Source: Rhabdophis nuchalis (lineage: Eukaryota; Chordata; Lepidosauria; Squamata; Natricidae). Taken from it: a DNA stretch of 64,000 nucleotides. Shown piece by piece: positions 11,691-23,596 of the stretch (its first letter is position 1; the number at the start of each line of letters is the position of its first letter). Both the position numbers and the translations under genes were made by a program. The DNA lies in assembly GCA_039707465.1 (NCBI GenBank), contig CM077644.1, forward strand, positions 102,563,375-102,627,374, read 5' to 3'. The notes under the pieces are model-generated. The model saw nothing but the letters and a program-made list of their open reading frames with translations. It had not been told where the DNA came from and ran no database searches.

Positions 11691-13272
11691 CTTTTCCCAC
11701 TTTGCCAGGGTAATTTCTCATAAGCAAAGCAGGGAGTAAGTCAATAGTTAACATTCACAGGGTTTCTATGTTGCCTGCACAAACCTGATGATTTTTGTAA
11801 AAAATTGGAGCCTCCCTAAATGTCTCATAACATACCAGGGAGTCCTGATGTATAGTTTGGGAACTCTTTCTGTAAGAGTACAGGTGTCTTGGACATATTT
11901 CAACATCTAAACAGGCATATTTGTCATCATAAACAATGGATAGTAGATAGTTCAACTGATTTGCAGATCAAGGCTCCAAGGAATCTTTTGAACACCAAAA
12001 CTTGGCACCTATACTATATTTCATAGTGATGCCAGATATTTTTCCCAGGATAATTTACACAAAACCTTCTGAAAAAGTGAATGTACTAGACTTGAACAAA
12101 AGAAAAGAAAATATGCTAAACATTTTCTATGTTAAATAAGAATAAAATGCTGGTGAATAAAAGAGAATGAACATTAAAGTTACTACTTCCCCATAGGCAA
12201 TACAAGAATTCCATTCCTGGCAGGGATGCAATTCATAATAAGAAAACCTTTCTGAATTATTTAACTATCAATGACATTACTGGAACCTGGGCAAAAGTCT
12301 GTATGATTATTTCTGCCAATAATATAACGAAGACCACCAATTCATGATATTAAGGGACCAATAACTTTTGGCCCAAGAAATTACTATGGAGACAACTAAA
12401 TAATGGTGGGAATAGAGTCAATGTTATGATGATATAGTTAAGCAGAGATTTGCCTTCTGGAAAATAGGAGATATCAGATGCTATTAGTGAGAAAAATAAG
12501 TTCAAATAAGTTTTAGCAGAGATGTTTCCTTAAACCTTTTTACACATGGATGCAGAAGGACGAAACAGATTATATCCAACTTGCATCATTTGAGAATAAC
12601 ATGTAAGTTAAACTTAAATATTTCTGGTACCTAGAATAGTGTTTGGAAAAGGACCTCCGGGAACAGAAGTTAGTTGACACATGTTTTTAAGAATAACAAT
12701 GCTAGATCAAGGTCAAAGTTTCATTTAATTCAAAATATCCTTCCTGTTTCTCATGTTGGATAGTCACATGCCTCTGCAATCTAGGGCAGGAAGTAAAAAC
12801 TGTCTTTTATCATCTTTCCCAACAAGAATGCAGCGGCATACTTCTATGGATTTTAATATAACCTTCATGCATTTATTTGATACACAGATATACCTGTTAA
12901 TATATTCTGCGGTCACAGTTCTGTTACTTATACAAGATATCTGTCTCAAATCAATTATCATTCAATTGTCAGCAAAGGTTCCATGGGATGAACTAGCTAT
13001 TCTCTATGCAGAAGAGTAATTGGGCACAAATGTCAATATCTTAAAAGCAATTTCAAGTCTACCTCTAACTTCAAGGTATAGAATCCTTCCTACTAAATTG
13101 GAAAGATTGGAAATTTAGGTGTAATACAGCTGAACTTATTATATTACATATGTTATTTAACTCATTAATGCAAGAATATCTTTGTCACATCCAACAACTC
13201 TTTTGTGAATGGCTATTATGTAAGCAATTGCTACTCTCCACTCATAGCATATTTTAGTATTATTTTGTATTA
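11691..13272. other. No recognised feature
   Basis: AT-rich sequence with short open frames on both strands (for example 12753-13019) and no domain, repeat or RNA signature that I can recognise. Confidence 0.5.
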
Positions 13273-13513
13273 TTTGTGCCTTCAAATGAATGTTGACTCC
13301 TGGCAACTTCCTGGACAAGTCCCTGCAGTTTTGTTGGCAAGGTTTCAGAATTGGTTCTCCATTGCCTTCTTCCTAGGGCTGAGAGACAGTGACTGGCCTA
13401 TATGGTCACCTTGCTATATGGTCAGTCCTGCCTTAGGTTCAAACCTAAGGCAGGAGTAAAATTCATAATCTTCTGGCTTCTATGCTGTTTCCTTAACCAC
13501 TATTTCAAACTAA
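13273..13513 (-). mobile_element. tRNA-derived SINE (GTGTAGTGGTTAAG family), minus strand
   Basis: On the plus strand the reverse element shows TTGTGCCTTCAAATGAATGT, CTTGGCAAG-like TTGGCAAGGTTTC, CCATTGCCTTCTTCCTAGG, GAGAGACAGTGACTGGCC and the reversed A-box-like CCTTAACCACT. Copies at 23.35, 35.07, 41.80, 54.59 and 57.63 kb share this order. A perfect 13-bp inverted repeat with a 2-nt loop (13427-13439, 13442-13454) lies inside this copy only. Confidence 0.8.
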
Positions 13514-15076
13514 TTTTCTACATCTGATTTCCCGCTCACATTTTTAATTATATAACAGTAAGGGCAAACTCACCCAAACTTACACAATGATTGATGGAAC
13601 TTACATGTTTTATGAGATATTTGTTTCCTTGTGGCTTTCATAATCAAAATGATTATAATAAATGCAGGGTATAATTAGAGTGAGGAACAGCAATCTGCAT
13701 CCATTCTACAAAAGATAATTGAGTTACATGATCATTGCTTTTTGCCTGGATTTACAATGCATGGTAGTAAAATATTGTCAGGAACAATAAGACATTGGAA
13801 TTGAATAAATCATCACTCATTTAATTCAGATGCTAACTTATGTTTATTATGTCTGTATATATGTCTATATACAGTATAGCTGAAGAAGAAAGATTTGCAT
13901 AGCATTTGCATATATAAGTAGAAAAATAATTTAGAATTAAGTACTAAAATATGATTATAATTATGAGTTTTCATTATAGTGTGAAAATTGTGATCAGTTA
14001 GCTTATTTACCTGCTCTGTATGTAGTCAGATGCAAACTTGATGAGAAATAACAAATTTTCCCTCTGTATTTTTATGCTTGTTTTTCTTTAAATTAGGGTT
14101 GGATTTTGCAGCACTTCTTGCTAAAGAGAACTTCAACTTACAGAATTGCCTTTTTAAAGCAAGAAAAATGGTCACCTATGGTGCCTTGTCTTTTTTTAAT
14201 ACAAAGCATTTTAAAGGTGAAAGAATTGTGTATATTTAGGAAAAAAGAGAAAGCAAGTAAGACTAATAATCTAGGCTTAATGAAATCACCATCTTCATTG
14301 TGATACTATTTGTTTTAGAAGAGGGAACAACAAAAAGATCAGTTAAACTCCAAAGAGCTTACTGTGGCAATCAAGAAAACACTATATTTAGAAGAAGAAG
14401 AAAAATCATAATGCAGACTGGACTGGCTAGTCTAATGAAAGCAATGGAGATATATACGCAACTAAAATTTATGAAAGAGAGAAATATCACCTGTCAAAAG
14501 AAAATCCACCTGATTAAATTTACCTATGATAGATTAACAGCCTTGAGTTATTTAGAATGATTGTATTGGATTTGCCTGTGATTATATGCATTGGTGTGTG
14601 AATGTGTGTATAGATGCATATACACACATCAGGTTTGAAAACAAGCATAGCCTGTAGGAGAAGGAATGACAGAATTTAGGGCCGAGGGGGAAAAATGGAT
14701 TGGCCTAAAATCACTACATAGCCACAAGAGAACTAAGTCTAATTTCCCTTGAATTCTGTTGATCCTTATCTAACTACGGTATCATCAGGTGCTGATTATT
14801 AACTGGAAATATCCCTGTGCATAGGTTTTTAGCAATAAATCTGTTTAATTGCACCTGTATTTTGTGTGGACTTGGTCTTTTATGCCTGACATAGGATAAG
14901 GAATCAACTGAGAGGTCCTTAGTGATCTCTGAGTTAGGTTGTTTCTTGCATTTATGTGCGTAGGGTTCATTTAAAGTCATTCAAGTCTACGTCACATGTA
15001 TGTCATAGATATAATTTAATAAATGCTTCATGCTTCAATATGGCAAGAATATGGAGGTAGCAACCTCTCTCCATCC
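13514..15076. other. No recognised feature
   Basis: AT-rich sequence. The frames at 14106-14303 and 14300-14560 are adjacent but show no recognisable domain. Confidence 0.5.
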
Positions 15077-15372
15077 TTAAAGGTTCCCCTTGCACATATG
15101 TACTAGTCATTCCAGACTCTATGGGGAAGTGCTCAACTCAGTTTCAAAGCCAAAGGAGCCAGCGTTGTCTGAAGACATCTCCGTGATCATGTGGCCGGCA
15201 TGACTAGACACCGAAGGCGCATGGAATGTTGTTACCTTCCCACCAAAGGTGGTCCCTATTTTTCTACTTGCATTTTTACATGCTTTTGAACTGCTAGACT
15301 GGTAGAAGCTGGCATAAGTAACGGGAGCTCACTCTGTTATGCAGCACTAGGGATTCAAACTGCCTTAAGATC
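15077..15372 (-). mobile_element. Sauria SINE, minus strand
   Basis: Reverse complement of the Sauria SINE layout: AGGTTCCCCTTGCACATATG at the tail end, CATGTGGCCGGCATGACTAG in the middle, CCACCAAAGGTGG, and the tRNA-like B box near 15348-15362. The head is truncated or diverged. Confidence 0.9.
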
Positions 15373-16621
15373 CCAGAAGAGACTATTTGGCTTACAAATC
15401 TCTGTTCTCTAATAGAGACAACAGCTAGAAGAGCTGGAGTTCTCTCTAGAGCCTGGGAACCTACAGTTCACTACACAAAGAAATGGATTTAGTGCATAAA
15501 GGAAAATAATGAAAAGAATGTTGTAATTTTGTTCCCATCCAAACTCATAGACTCCCAGAAAACTATTCACAAACCCCAAGGGTTTCTGGGGCCTCTATCT
15601 TTAATAAGCTTTATCCTGCAGGAAAAGTGGAAGTCATTAATCAATCACTACATGGGGTTGGAAGCTTCAGTAGCCTTATGGTAGGGTTGGCCATAAGGGA
15701 GTAGCAATGATACTATTTTGAAGCAACGGTTATAAGAAAAATCTACTCGCACTTTATAAAAATAGCCTTATTTAAGGCAATTACTGCATTGGACATTTGA
15801 CAGAGCATTAAATCTAACTATTGTAAAGGGGCGGGGTGGGACTGAAGTTAAAAGAAAAACTTTTAAACCAAACCACCATTCAAATAACTGAAACTCCAGC
15901 TAATGCTAAAACTGGATGTTGGCCAGTCACATTCTATTGACCAAGATAAACATGAATGAAATATGTCTGTATAGTGTTAAGTGGATTGGCTTATGAGCTG
16001 TCAGGAATGGGATCCTTCATTCAGCCTTACTTCTCTGACACTAGATGGGAAAGGCAGCCAAGGAAAGACCATTATCAAAACAAGAAAATATAATGCACTA
16101 AAAAGCAAGAAAAAAAATAGCACTATCCTTGGGAACAGAAAGATGCTTTCTTTTAGTTTATCCCAGCCTGGGAATTCTTGGAGAGAAAAATATTTGAAGC
16201 AGTCTCATCCCACATACATTTTTCAGATGCAGCCAATGGCTGCGTACATAAGAAAGGAATCTATCGTGTCGGCACAGAAGTCAACACAAGTGGGAAATTT
16301 TGATGGAAGAAGCAGTGAACAAAGTTACTAGTCCTAGAAATGTTTTGAATTAGTAGGCAGTGTGAGTTATTATTTCCACTGCTGGGTTCCACCCTTCGCC
16401 CCTCCCTCCCCTAGTCTTTCCAAAACCATGATGGTCATTTCTTATAGCGTGGGAGAACAGGGATATTAAAATGAGCAGGGGAAAGCAAGGGCATGAGAAA
16501 AAAAAAGCTGTGGAAATAGCTTTAGAATACTGTTGCCTACTTCCTGCAGGCAGAAATAGTCTATGTTCTTCTAAGATAACATTATTAGCTCTGGCTGCCC
16601 TTTTAGGTTTTTCTATTGCCC
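15373..16621. other. No recognised feature
   Basis: AT-rich sequence. The 116-codon frame at 15981-16331 has no recognised domain, no repeat of its sequence in the window, and no neighbouring coding evidence, so I do not call it a gene. Confidence 0.5.
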
Positions 16622-16659
16622 CTTTGTTTGTTTGTTTGTTTGTTTGTTTGTTTGTTTGA
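16622..16659. repeat. (GTTT)n microsatellite
   Basis: Nine or so GTTT units. Confidence 0.95.
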
Positions 16660-16977
16660 CGAGCAGACAAAAGTGTAAGAATATCTGAATTGTTCCATCC
16701 GAAGAAATATTGGCTAGGATTCTTATTAATTAATTTTGATTTAAGTTAGCATTCACTGTTGGTGACTATTTATGAAAGCTTGTTATAGAATTATTTATTA
16801 ATTTTTAAGTTTTACACCAACCTGAAGACTCTTCCAAACTTAATGTACTTGCAGAGTTTGGCAAAACAAAGTTTGTTTCCTTTTTACAGATTTCAGGCAG
16901 GATTATTCTACCCAGAACTACTGAGAAAGGAAAAATAAAGAAACAAAGAGCCCCACTGAACCAGACCCAAATATCTA
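16660..16977. other. No recognised feature
   Basis: AT-rich interval without a recognised element. Confidence 0.4.
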
Positions 16978-17105
16978 GTAGTAGTAGTAGTGGTGGTGGT
17001 GGTGGTGGTGGTGGTGGTGGTGGTGGTGGTGGGGGAGGAGGAGGAGGAGGAGGAGGAGGGGGGGGGGGAGAAGAAGAAGTATTTATTTTATTTTATTTTA
17101 TTTTA
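16978..17105. repeat. (AGT)n-(GGT)n-(GGA)n-(GAA)n-(TTTTA)n compound microsatellite
   Basis: Each motif differs from the previous by one base, then a TTTTA run joins an L2-like 3' end. A run of about 11 G sits near 17058-17068. Confidence 0.95.
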
Positions 17106-17262
17106 GAATTTATACCCCGCCCTTCTCCTTGTTAGGACTCAGGGCAGCGCACAGGCATTATTAAAAACCATAACAAAACAATATATACTATTAAAAACAT
17201 ATTAAATTAAATTAAAACCCGTGCTAAAAACCCTTTAAAACCCTAAAAAATTAAAATTTATA
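17106..17262 (-). mobile_element. L2-like LINE 3' UTR fragment
   Basis: On the minus strand it ends with GCTGCCCTGAGTCCTAACAA followed by GGAGAAGGGCGGGGTATAAA and a (TAAAA)n tail. This is the same 3' subtype as the copy ending at 51.77 kb. No coding sequence remains. The 5' break abuts an (AGT)n microsatellite. Confidence 0.85.
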
Positions 17263-17269
17263 AATAGAG

Positions 17270-17271
17270 TC

Positions 17272-17335
<64 letters not shown>
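17270..17335. repeat. (AGT)n microsatellite
   Basis: About 21 AGT units at the 5'-broken end of the L2-like fragment. Similar AGT units lie beyond its tail, so both sides of the fragment carry the motif. Confidence 0.95.
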
Positions 17336-17336
17336 A

Positions 17337-18025
17337 TATGGTATCTACCAGTGGTCACAAACTGAAGAATTCCCCCCCACAAGAATATATTCTTATACAT
17401 CGTACATATGGATAGCAATCTAATTTCCAATCCTTGAACTGTCAAAATTGCACTATTCAGCTTTAAGAAAGAAGTTCAGTAGATTTGGGAAAAATGAAAA
17501 GAAAGTGCTTAAGTATAAAAACAGACTTTGGGGAAAATTAGATTGTGGGAGGCCCCAAGTAAGACCAATTAAGAAAACATGCTGCATAATAATTTCTGAA
17601 CATGTGCATATGTATGTGTTTGTGTGTGTGAGGATAGATATACATAGATAAAAGAAGATGATAGAGATAGAGGTAGCTGGAGATAAAAGGTTAAAGATCA
17701 GAGAGGTGGCATATAAAGAAACAGATAAGTGGCTGTGGTCAAACTGTGGACAAGAAGACTCCACACTTTACAATTTAGTCCTGCTTGTTTAGCCTTATTC
17801 TCACATTATATGGTATCTGTATGCCAGAATGGTATGTTTGCATGGTAATCACTGACTCTGAATTTGCCTAATTTACAAAGCTACTCTATACTTTGTCTGA
17901 TCCAAAAGGGCATCCAAAAAGGCTCCAACATTGAGACAATCTCTTCCAACTCTTCTAGTCTAACTATATGAATGTGTAGGATTTTTCCTTCAGATAGCTT
18001 TAAGATGGGATAAGTTTATTTATCG
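17337..18025. other. No recognised feature
   Basis: AT-rich sequence; the frame on the minus strand at 17453-17764 has no domain. Confidence 0.45.
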
Positions 18026-18039
18026 ACTATGACAATACA

Positions 18040-18381
18040 GAGGGATGCAGCGGCTCGGTGGCTAAGACACTGAACTTGTCGATTAGAAGTTCAGCAGTTC
18101 GAATCCCTAGTGCCGCATAATGAAATGAGCTCCCATTACTTGTCCCAGCTTCTGCCAACCTAGCAGTTCGAAAGCATGTAAAAATGCAAGTAGAAAAATA
18201 GGAACCACCTTTGGTGGGAAGATTACAGTGCTCCGTGCACCTTCAGCATTTAGTCATGCTGGCCACATGACCACAGAGACATCTTCAGATAGCGCTGGCT
18301 CTTCAGCTTAGAAATGGAGATGAACACCACCCCTAGAGCCAGAAACAACTAGCACACATGTGCAGGGGAACCTTTAGCTTT
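18040..18381 (+). mobile_element. Sauria SINE with perfect 14-bp target-site duplication
   Basis: The tRNA-like head has CGGCTCGGTGGCTAAGACAC and GTTCGAATCCC, the core has CCAACCTAGCAGTTCGAAAG, and the tail has GGGGAACCTTTAGCTTT. ACTATGACAATACA occurs directly before (18026-18039) and directly after (18382-18395). This defines the ends exactly and points to target-primed insertion by a LINE machinery. Confidence 0.97.
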
Positions 18382-18395
18382 ACTATGACAATACA

Positions 18396-18769
18396 TTTAT
18401 TGACTCTTCAACCAATTAATTCAGACCTGTGGTTTAAAAAAAAAAATAGGGAGAGGAGGATGAGGATGCTGTCCCTGCTACCGCAATCCTCCAGTAGAAC
18501 TTTTCCTTGATCATTTTCTGTGAATAAACAATCTGGATATTACTAGGCATGTAAAATATGAACTAGAAAGAATGCTGATAGAGTGACCATTCAGGAAATG
18601 TAGCATCCCTAATATTGATATCACTCTTGATTTATCTTGGGGGGGAAAACTATGTAGAGCCAGACCTGGATAGTTTGTAGATACAAGACCACTGGAAAAT
18701 TCTAGTTAAAGCAGGATTAATGCCGGCAGCAAACCTCCCCCCCCCCCCACACACAAACATACACACACC
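18396..18769. other. No recognised feature apart from a poly-C/CA stretch
   Basis: Unremarkable sequence; a run of about 13 C followed by CA units lies near 18737-18768 beside the L1 3' end. Confidence 0.45.
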
Positions 18770-20110
18770 ATACACTTTATTGAAGAGACAGTTCCATGTC
18801 AGAGTAACAATTACAAATAAAGGACAGCAAAAAAAAAAGAGCAAATCTTAACATACTTAACAAGCTAACAACTATAACAGTAATATATTTACAATAATTA
18901 TAATAATACAACCAATGGGGAAAAGGAAAGAAAATGAGCTTCAACTAAATTTCTACTTACATTAGCCTATTTACATTTTTTTCCATATTATATCCATAAT
19001 TCCATAGCATCTTTATTTTCCATATTAACAGTTATTGACATTCGTCAACTTCCCTCTCATTTCTACCTTTTGTCTCTATCCATTCATAACATTTATTCCA
19101 TGTCCTATAATATTTTGAGTCTTCTTTATCTTTAATTTTTAAGGTTAATCTATCCATTTCAGCACAATCCCAAATTTTCCTAATTATTTTGTCATCTGAT
19201 GGAGTGTTCGCATTTTTCCAATATTTAGCATATATGATTCTTGCTGCCATCAATATATGTAACACTAAATATATGGTTGCTTTGTCATAATGTTCTGACA
19301 GCATATCTAAAGGCATGTTTCTGGTGTAAACTCAATATGCTGTTCAGTTATCATTTCTAACCAATTATGAATTTTCACCCAGTAACTCCTTGCTTTCTTA
19401 CACATCCACCACATGTGGTAGTATGTTCCAGGAACCTGGTTACATGCCCAGCATTTGGCGGAGGAGTTCTTATACATTTTGGCCAGTCTTGCAGGCGGCA
19501 AATGACACCTATAAAACATTTTGTAGAGGTTTTCCTTATAGGCCATGGCCATTGTCAATGGCCATTGTCAAATTTTTAACAATTTTTCTAATCCTATTCT
19601 TTGCCCAGGCAATTATTGTTTCTTTAACTATCTCTTCTTCTATTTTATAGTTCAGTAAATAATTATATATTTTTAATCAATTTTTCATCCGTCCCCATTA
19701 AATTTTATCCAATATGAACAATAACAGCTTCTTAATAATTATTGGATTGCTTCTGAGGACTGGGAATGAGAGGGACTGCTTTGCGGTGATTTTCTTCCTT
19801 TTCATCCACAATTTTATCTTTTTACCAAGCATTTCCTTTTAATGTCTTCTATTAATGTAGCTTCACAAACCTATGTTGCATTCTGTGACCTAATGCCTTT
19901 TTTAAAACTTATTTCCAGCAGTTTATAAATTCCCTTTCCTTACATAAAATTTCTACTCATTATTTAGGGACATTAATCTATCTTTTCATAGTGAAAGCAC
20001 ACACTTTTCTACCTGTAGTCATTTTATTTTTCCTCTGGTTTCTTTCACTTTTTTCCTTGTCTGCCATGTCCATTTTTTTCCAAGTTCCACTAATGAGTCT
20101 ACCAAAAACT
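18770..20110 (-). mobile_element. 5'-truncated L1 element, ORF2 C-terminal part and 3' UTR
   Basis: A reverse-oriented AATAAA (plus-strand TTTATT, 18776-18781) marks the 3' end. The C-terminal ORF2 region follows upstream in three frames, reaching to about 19700 with residues such as KIEEEIVKETIIAWAKN. Beyond that (19.7-20.1 kb) the similarity is degraded and the 5' limit is a guess. L1 lineages are normal residents of squamate genomes. Confidence 0.75.
19032..19558 (-). pseudogene. L1 ORF2p C-terminal region, frameshifted
   Basis: The upstream frame (19558 down to about 19310) reads YKENLYKMFYRCHLPPARLA, then KCWACNQVPGTYYHMWWMCK. This is the Cys/His-containing C-terminal segment typical of reptile L1 ORF2p (CWAC...YYHMWW.C). 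The downstream frame (19316 to 19032) continues with ATIYLVLHILMAARIIYAKY and WKNANTPSDDKI, the expected next block. The two blocks are in different frames, so a frameshift lies near 19310. RT and endonuclease domains are absent by truncation. The duplicated CCATTGTCAATGG just upstream is a small local tandem duplication. Confidence 0.85.
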
Positions 20111-20403
20111 GGTCATCCCACATTCAGAACTCCTACACATCATTATATGCTTCATTAATTCTCACACGTTTCATCATAATCAAATGAATCATGCTTTTAA
20201 TAGTTGTATTCATTCTTATGCTATTGCATCCATTCAGGATATTGGATATTTCCCCCAAATCTCATCCCTGGTTCTTTATTCATTGCAGCATAGCATGCAG
20301 CTATTACCAATCTATGGGTTCCTACTTTCATATATTTTCACAAGCAGCATGACACCAATTCTTTCCTTCTGACATACACTTTAGCTCCTTTAACTTATAA
20401 GTA
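20111..20403. other. Possibly degraded L1, otherwise no feature
   Basis: AT-rich sequence next to the L1 remnant. A minus-strand Lys/Glu-rich reading near 20030-20110 may belong to an L1 but is not convincing. Confidence 0.3.
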
Positions 20404-20633
20404 AATAGCAATAGTACTTACACTTATATTCCACAGTGCTTTATAGCCCTCTTTAAGCAATTTACAAAGTCAGCATATTGCCCCCAACAATCTGATCTTC
20501 ATTTTACTGACTTCAGAAGGATGGAAGGCTGAGTCAACCTTGATCCAGTCAGGATCGAACTCCAGGCAGTGGAAAGAGTCAGCCTATGACACTGCCTTCT
20601 AACATGGTTCAAACCATGTCATTCTGCAAAGCT
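20404..20633 (-). mobile_element. tRNA-derived SINE with GCTATT-type tail, minus strand
   Basis: Second copy of the family at 19-240. Shared phrases include AGCAATAGTACTTACACTTA, CATATTGCCCCCAACAATCT, GGATGGAAGGCTGAGTCAAC and CAGTCAGGATCGAACT. The tRNA-like head (high-coordinate end) is badly diverged. Confidence 0.75.
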
Positions 20634-22156
20634 AATATTTGATTTTGGGCTGTCTAAAATAAGAAATTTGAAATATGAGGAAAAGAGCAATGTTATATTT
20701 TTGAAAGCAGATATACTTGCAATCACTTAGGGAGTCCTTATCAAGAAGATGCCCTTCAATCCAAAGTGCTAATAAATCCCCCTTTTTTAAAATTATAGAA
20801 GCAAGTACTATGCAGCCAATATACATCTCCAAACAAGATGGAATGACACTTTTTCCTTGAGCCTGTGTGTAACTGCAGGGCTTTTGGTTAGCAGACTGAC
20901 AGTCTTTCCAGCCCATTAACTGGAGAATCAAATCTGAAATGCCACTTCTGATTTTAATTTTGCATGGTGAGATGATGTAGACTTAGCAGTTCTTCAAGGA
21001 TTTCAACAAGCCTGGGGCTTGTTCCAAATGCCAGTGAAGGAAGAGAGGGTGTGGACTTTTTGTACATCAAGTCCCCATTATCTAAATTGGCTGTAGAACA
21101 TTTTATGGGCTTTTGGGGGGAAAAGGAGAGACAAAAACATTAAGCAGCTCATGAGATTTTTGTAAAAAAAAAAAAAAAAATCAAACCAAACAAAGGCTTA
21201 AAACTTTCAAGACAATCTATCTATTAAGGCTATGCAAGCTTTGAAAATAATTTGGAAAAAAAGTTCCAGTTCTGGAGTGGCCACAGTTCCTCTCTGCTAC
21301 TCTTTAAACATCTTTTGGGGCTTCATATGAATACAGCTCTTAAAAGCAATGGGTACTTTTGTACTCTTACAACTCTGCTATTTATCTAGCTGCAGGCATT
21401 TTGATTGGATGTTTGTTAGATTCTACCTTCACCACCACTCAAATATCCTGAATTAAGCAAAACCATAAGAATATAGCAATTGTAGGTGTCTGGGTTATGT
21501 CTCCATCACAAGTACTCTAATGTTTGGGAAATGTTAAGACAGCCACATCTAGAATTTGCATACAGCACATGTAGTGCTATTGTTATAGGACCAAAAATTC
21601 TGGAGACAGTTCAAACCTTTGTTCTGTTCAGCCAACCATGACGATCTTAAATAATTTTACTATCCCTTAGCATTTTTCCCAAAGCAGATGAAAACCGAAT
21701 AGATACTCCATAGAAGTATTTTCAAAATTCAATGTTTAGTGTGCCATTCAAAGACCATGACTCTTAACTTTGAATTCAGAATCAGTTTAAAAAGGGGTTT
21801 TAAAATATGTTGGACCTCATTCTCTGGAACTGACTTTTCTAAATAGTTTCATACTTTTGGAAATATCTAATACTAGTTCAGAGGTCAATGAGTTTTCTCC
21901 CAATCAATGCTATATTCAAAGAATTTTTCAGAGAATGGGTCTGTTCTAAGTATGATACATAGGCAAGCCAACCCAAGCCAAATAACCTGATTTAAACCAT
22001 GATTTTAAATGCTAATTCACTCAGAATAAATTCATACATTCTGAACCAAGAAGATTGGAATGTAGTTAACAACCTTAAGACAATATTTCTGTGAATTTTA
22101 CCATGCTAGCCTTCAGTGAATGAGTGAGGTAGTCAATCAATCAGATAGTGTGGGTA
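20634..22156. other. No recognised feature
   Basis: About 1.5 kb of apparently unique sequence. An A-run of about 17 lies near 21164-21180. The minus-strand 99-codon frame (20632-20931) has no domain. Confidence 0.5.
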
Positions 22157-22164
22157 GGCTAAAT

Positions 22165-23007
22165 TAGTGGTTCTTAACCTGGGCGATATTCTTAACCCAG
22201 GGGCGATTTCATTTTTCAGGTTGGAGATGGAACGAAAAGGGGCGATGCAGGGGTGAAGGAACGGAAGGGGGTGATATGGGGGCGATGGAGCGAGAAGTTT
22301 TGGGGACACTTTTGAGACTTTTTCGTACAGTGAACCTCTGAATATCTGTTGTACAAAAACATCAGATTGCTCATAATTAGTGGATTGAACTGTGTTTTAA
22401 AATGTTCCTCCAGCTAGCTTCAGTACAGAATGCCGTACATATGTGAATACGCATCACTCATCTTGCGCAACAGCCTCTATCATTCTACCCATACAGTAGT
22501 GCGCCATTGGCCTTTTTACAGTGTGCATGAATATATATTTTCCTTGAATCTTAATTTAGTTTCAGAGTTTTCGTCTTCAAATTCTTAGTTCCCGCATTGT
22601 GGTTTTTTCTTATGCCCTTTTTATATTTCTTTTTGCATCTTAAAATTCATTTGTAATTAAATTATTAAATGTTACTTTTTGGGGGGCATTTCATTTTCTT
22701 GCAGTTGAATTTTGTTTTCAGTGGTCATTGCATTAGCTGTAATACATGTATAATGAATTTTTGGGTAAAGTGATGGGTGGCATCAGAATTTTTCACCCAG
22801 TTGAGATATGGGAGAAAGACTTGAAATAAATTATTTGCATCGATATGTCCTGATGACAATTTTAAAGGAAACAAAAAATGTGTTTGCATAAATTGAAGAA
22901 TTATTTCCCTGTGTTGTGATTGAGAGGTTATGTTGGGGGAGGGGGACAATGATAACTTCTTCAATGGCTCAAGGGGGCAATTCTTTCAAAAAGGTTAAGA
23001 ACCACTG
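22165..23007. mobile_element. Non-autonomous hAT transposon with 8-bp duplication
   Basis: The terminal inverted repeats are TAGTGGTTCTTAACC at the left and the complement of CAGTGGTTCTTAACC at the right. GGCTAAAT lies immediately outside both ends (22157-22164 and 23008-23015), an exact 8-bp target-site duplication as made by hAT transposases. The interior (843 bp overall) has no recognisable transposase; a 79-codon minus-strand frame at 22725-22964 is the longest and carries no hAT motif. The left end holds GGGCGAT repeated several times in G-rich sequence. Confidence 0.93.
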
Positions 23008-23015
23008 GGCTAAAT

Positions 23016-23352
23016 GAAAACTCAAATCATATTTTTGTAGAAATGGATCTGGTCCATGGGCCTTGACTTTGACACCTCTGCTCACTTATAGGACAAAACA
23101 CTCTACCCTGAGGAGCATAGAAATGACACCAGTGTCCTCCCTTGTCCTTTTTATTTTTGCAGAGGAGAAAGAGATTTGTTTTTCAGCAAAAACTGAGGAG
23201 GGTGGATGAGGGACTAATTGTAAACCAGTGAGTGACAAAATTTTCAGTGCTCACCTTTTGCTTTGGAAGTGCAAGCATCTTTAGCTGTCAGTCCTTTGCC
23301 AGCATTACAGGCACACAAACTAGTGAATATCATTGTTTCTCCTGCCTATGCA
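23016..23352. other. No recognised feature
   Basis: Unique-looking interval between a hAT element and a SINE. Confidence 0.45.
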
Positions 23353-23560
23353 GGCGCAGTTTGATGTAGTGGCTAAAGCACCAGGCTAGAAACTGGGAGA
23401 GTGTGAGTTCTACTTCCAGCTTAGGTACTCTTTCAGTTCTAGGAAGGAAAAAATGGCAAACCATTTCTTAAATCATGCCAAGAAAATTGGAGGGACTAAT
23501 CTAGGCAGTTGCCAGAAGTCCAAATCTGACTTGAAGGTGTGTGCATGCACACACAAACAC
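23353..23560 (+). mobile_element. tRNA-derived SINE (GTGTAGTGGTTAAG family)
   Basis: Head: TTTGATGTAGTGGCTAAAGC, then CACCAGGCTAGAAACTGGGA and the B-box-like GAGTTCTACTTCC. Body: GGCAAACCATTTCTTAAATC, GCCAAGAAAATTGGAGGGAC, and the closing GACTTGAAGGTGTGTGCA. Forward-orientation partner of the copies at 13.3 and 41.8 kb. Confidence 0.85.
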
Positions 23561-23596
23561 AAATGAAAACCTAAGGGTTGTGCTCTTGAGGAACAA

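Noticed and set aside
15981..16331. 116-codon frame as a possible gene
   Set aside because: No domain, no splice or promoter context, Lys/Ser-rich composition expected by chance in AT-rich DNA.
18040..18120. Possible tRNA gene from A and B boxes
   Set aside because: It is the tRNA-like head of a SINE with an exact target duplication; no cloverleaf acceptor stem is completed.
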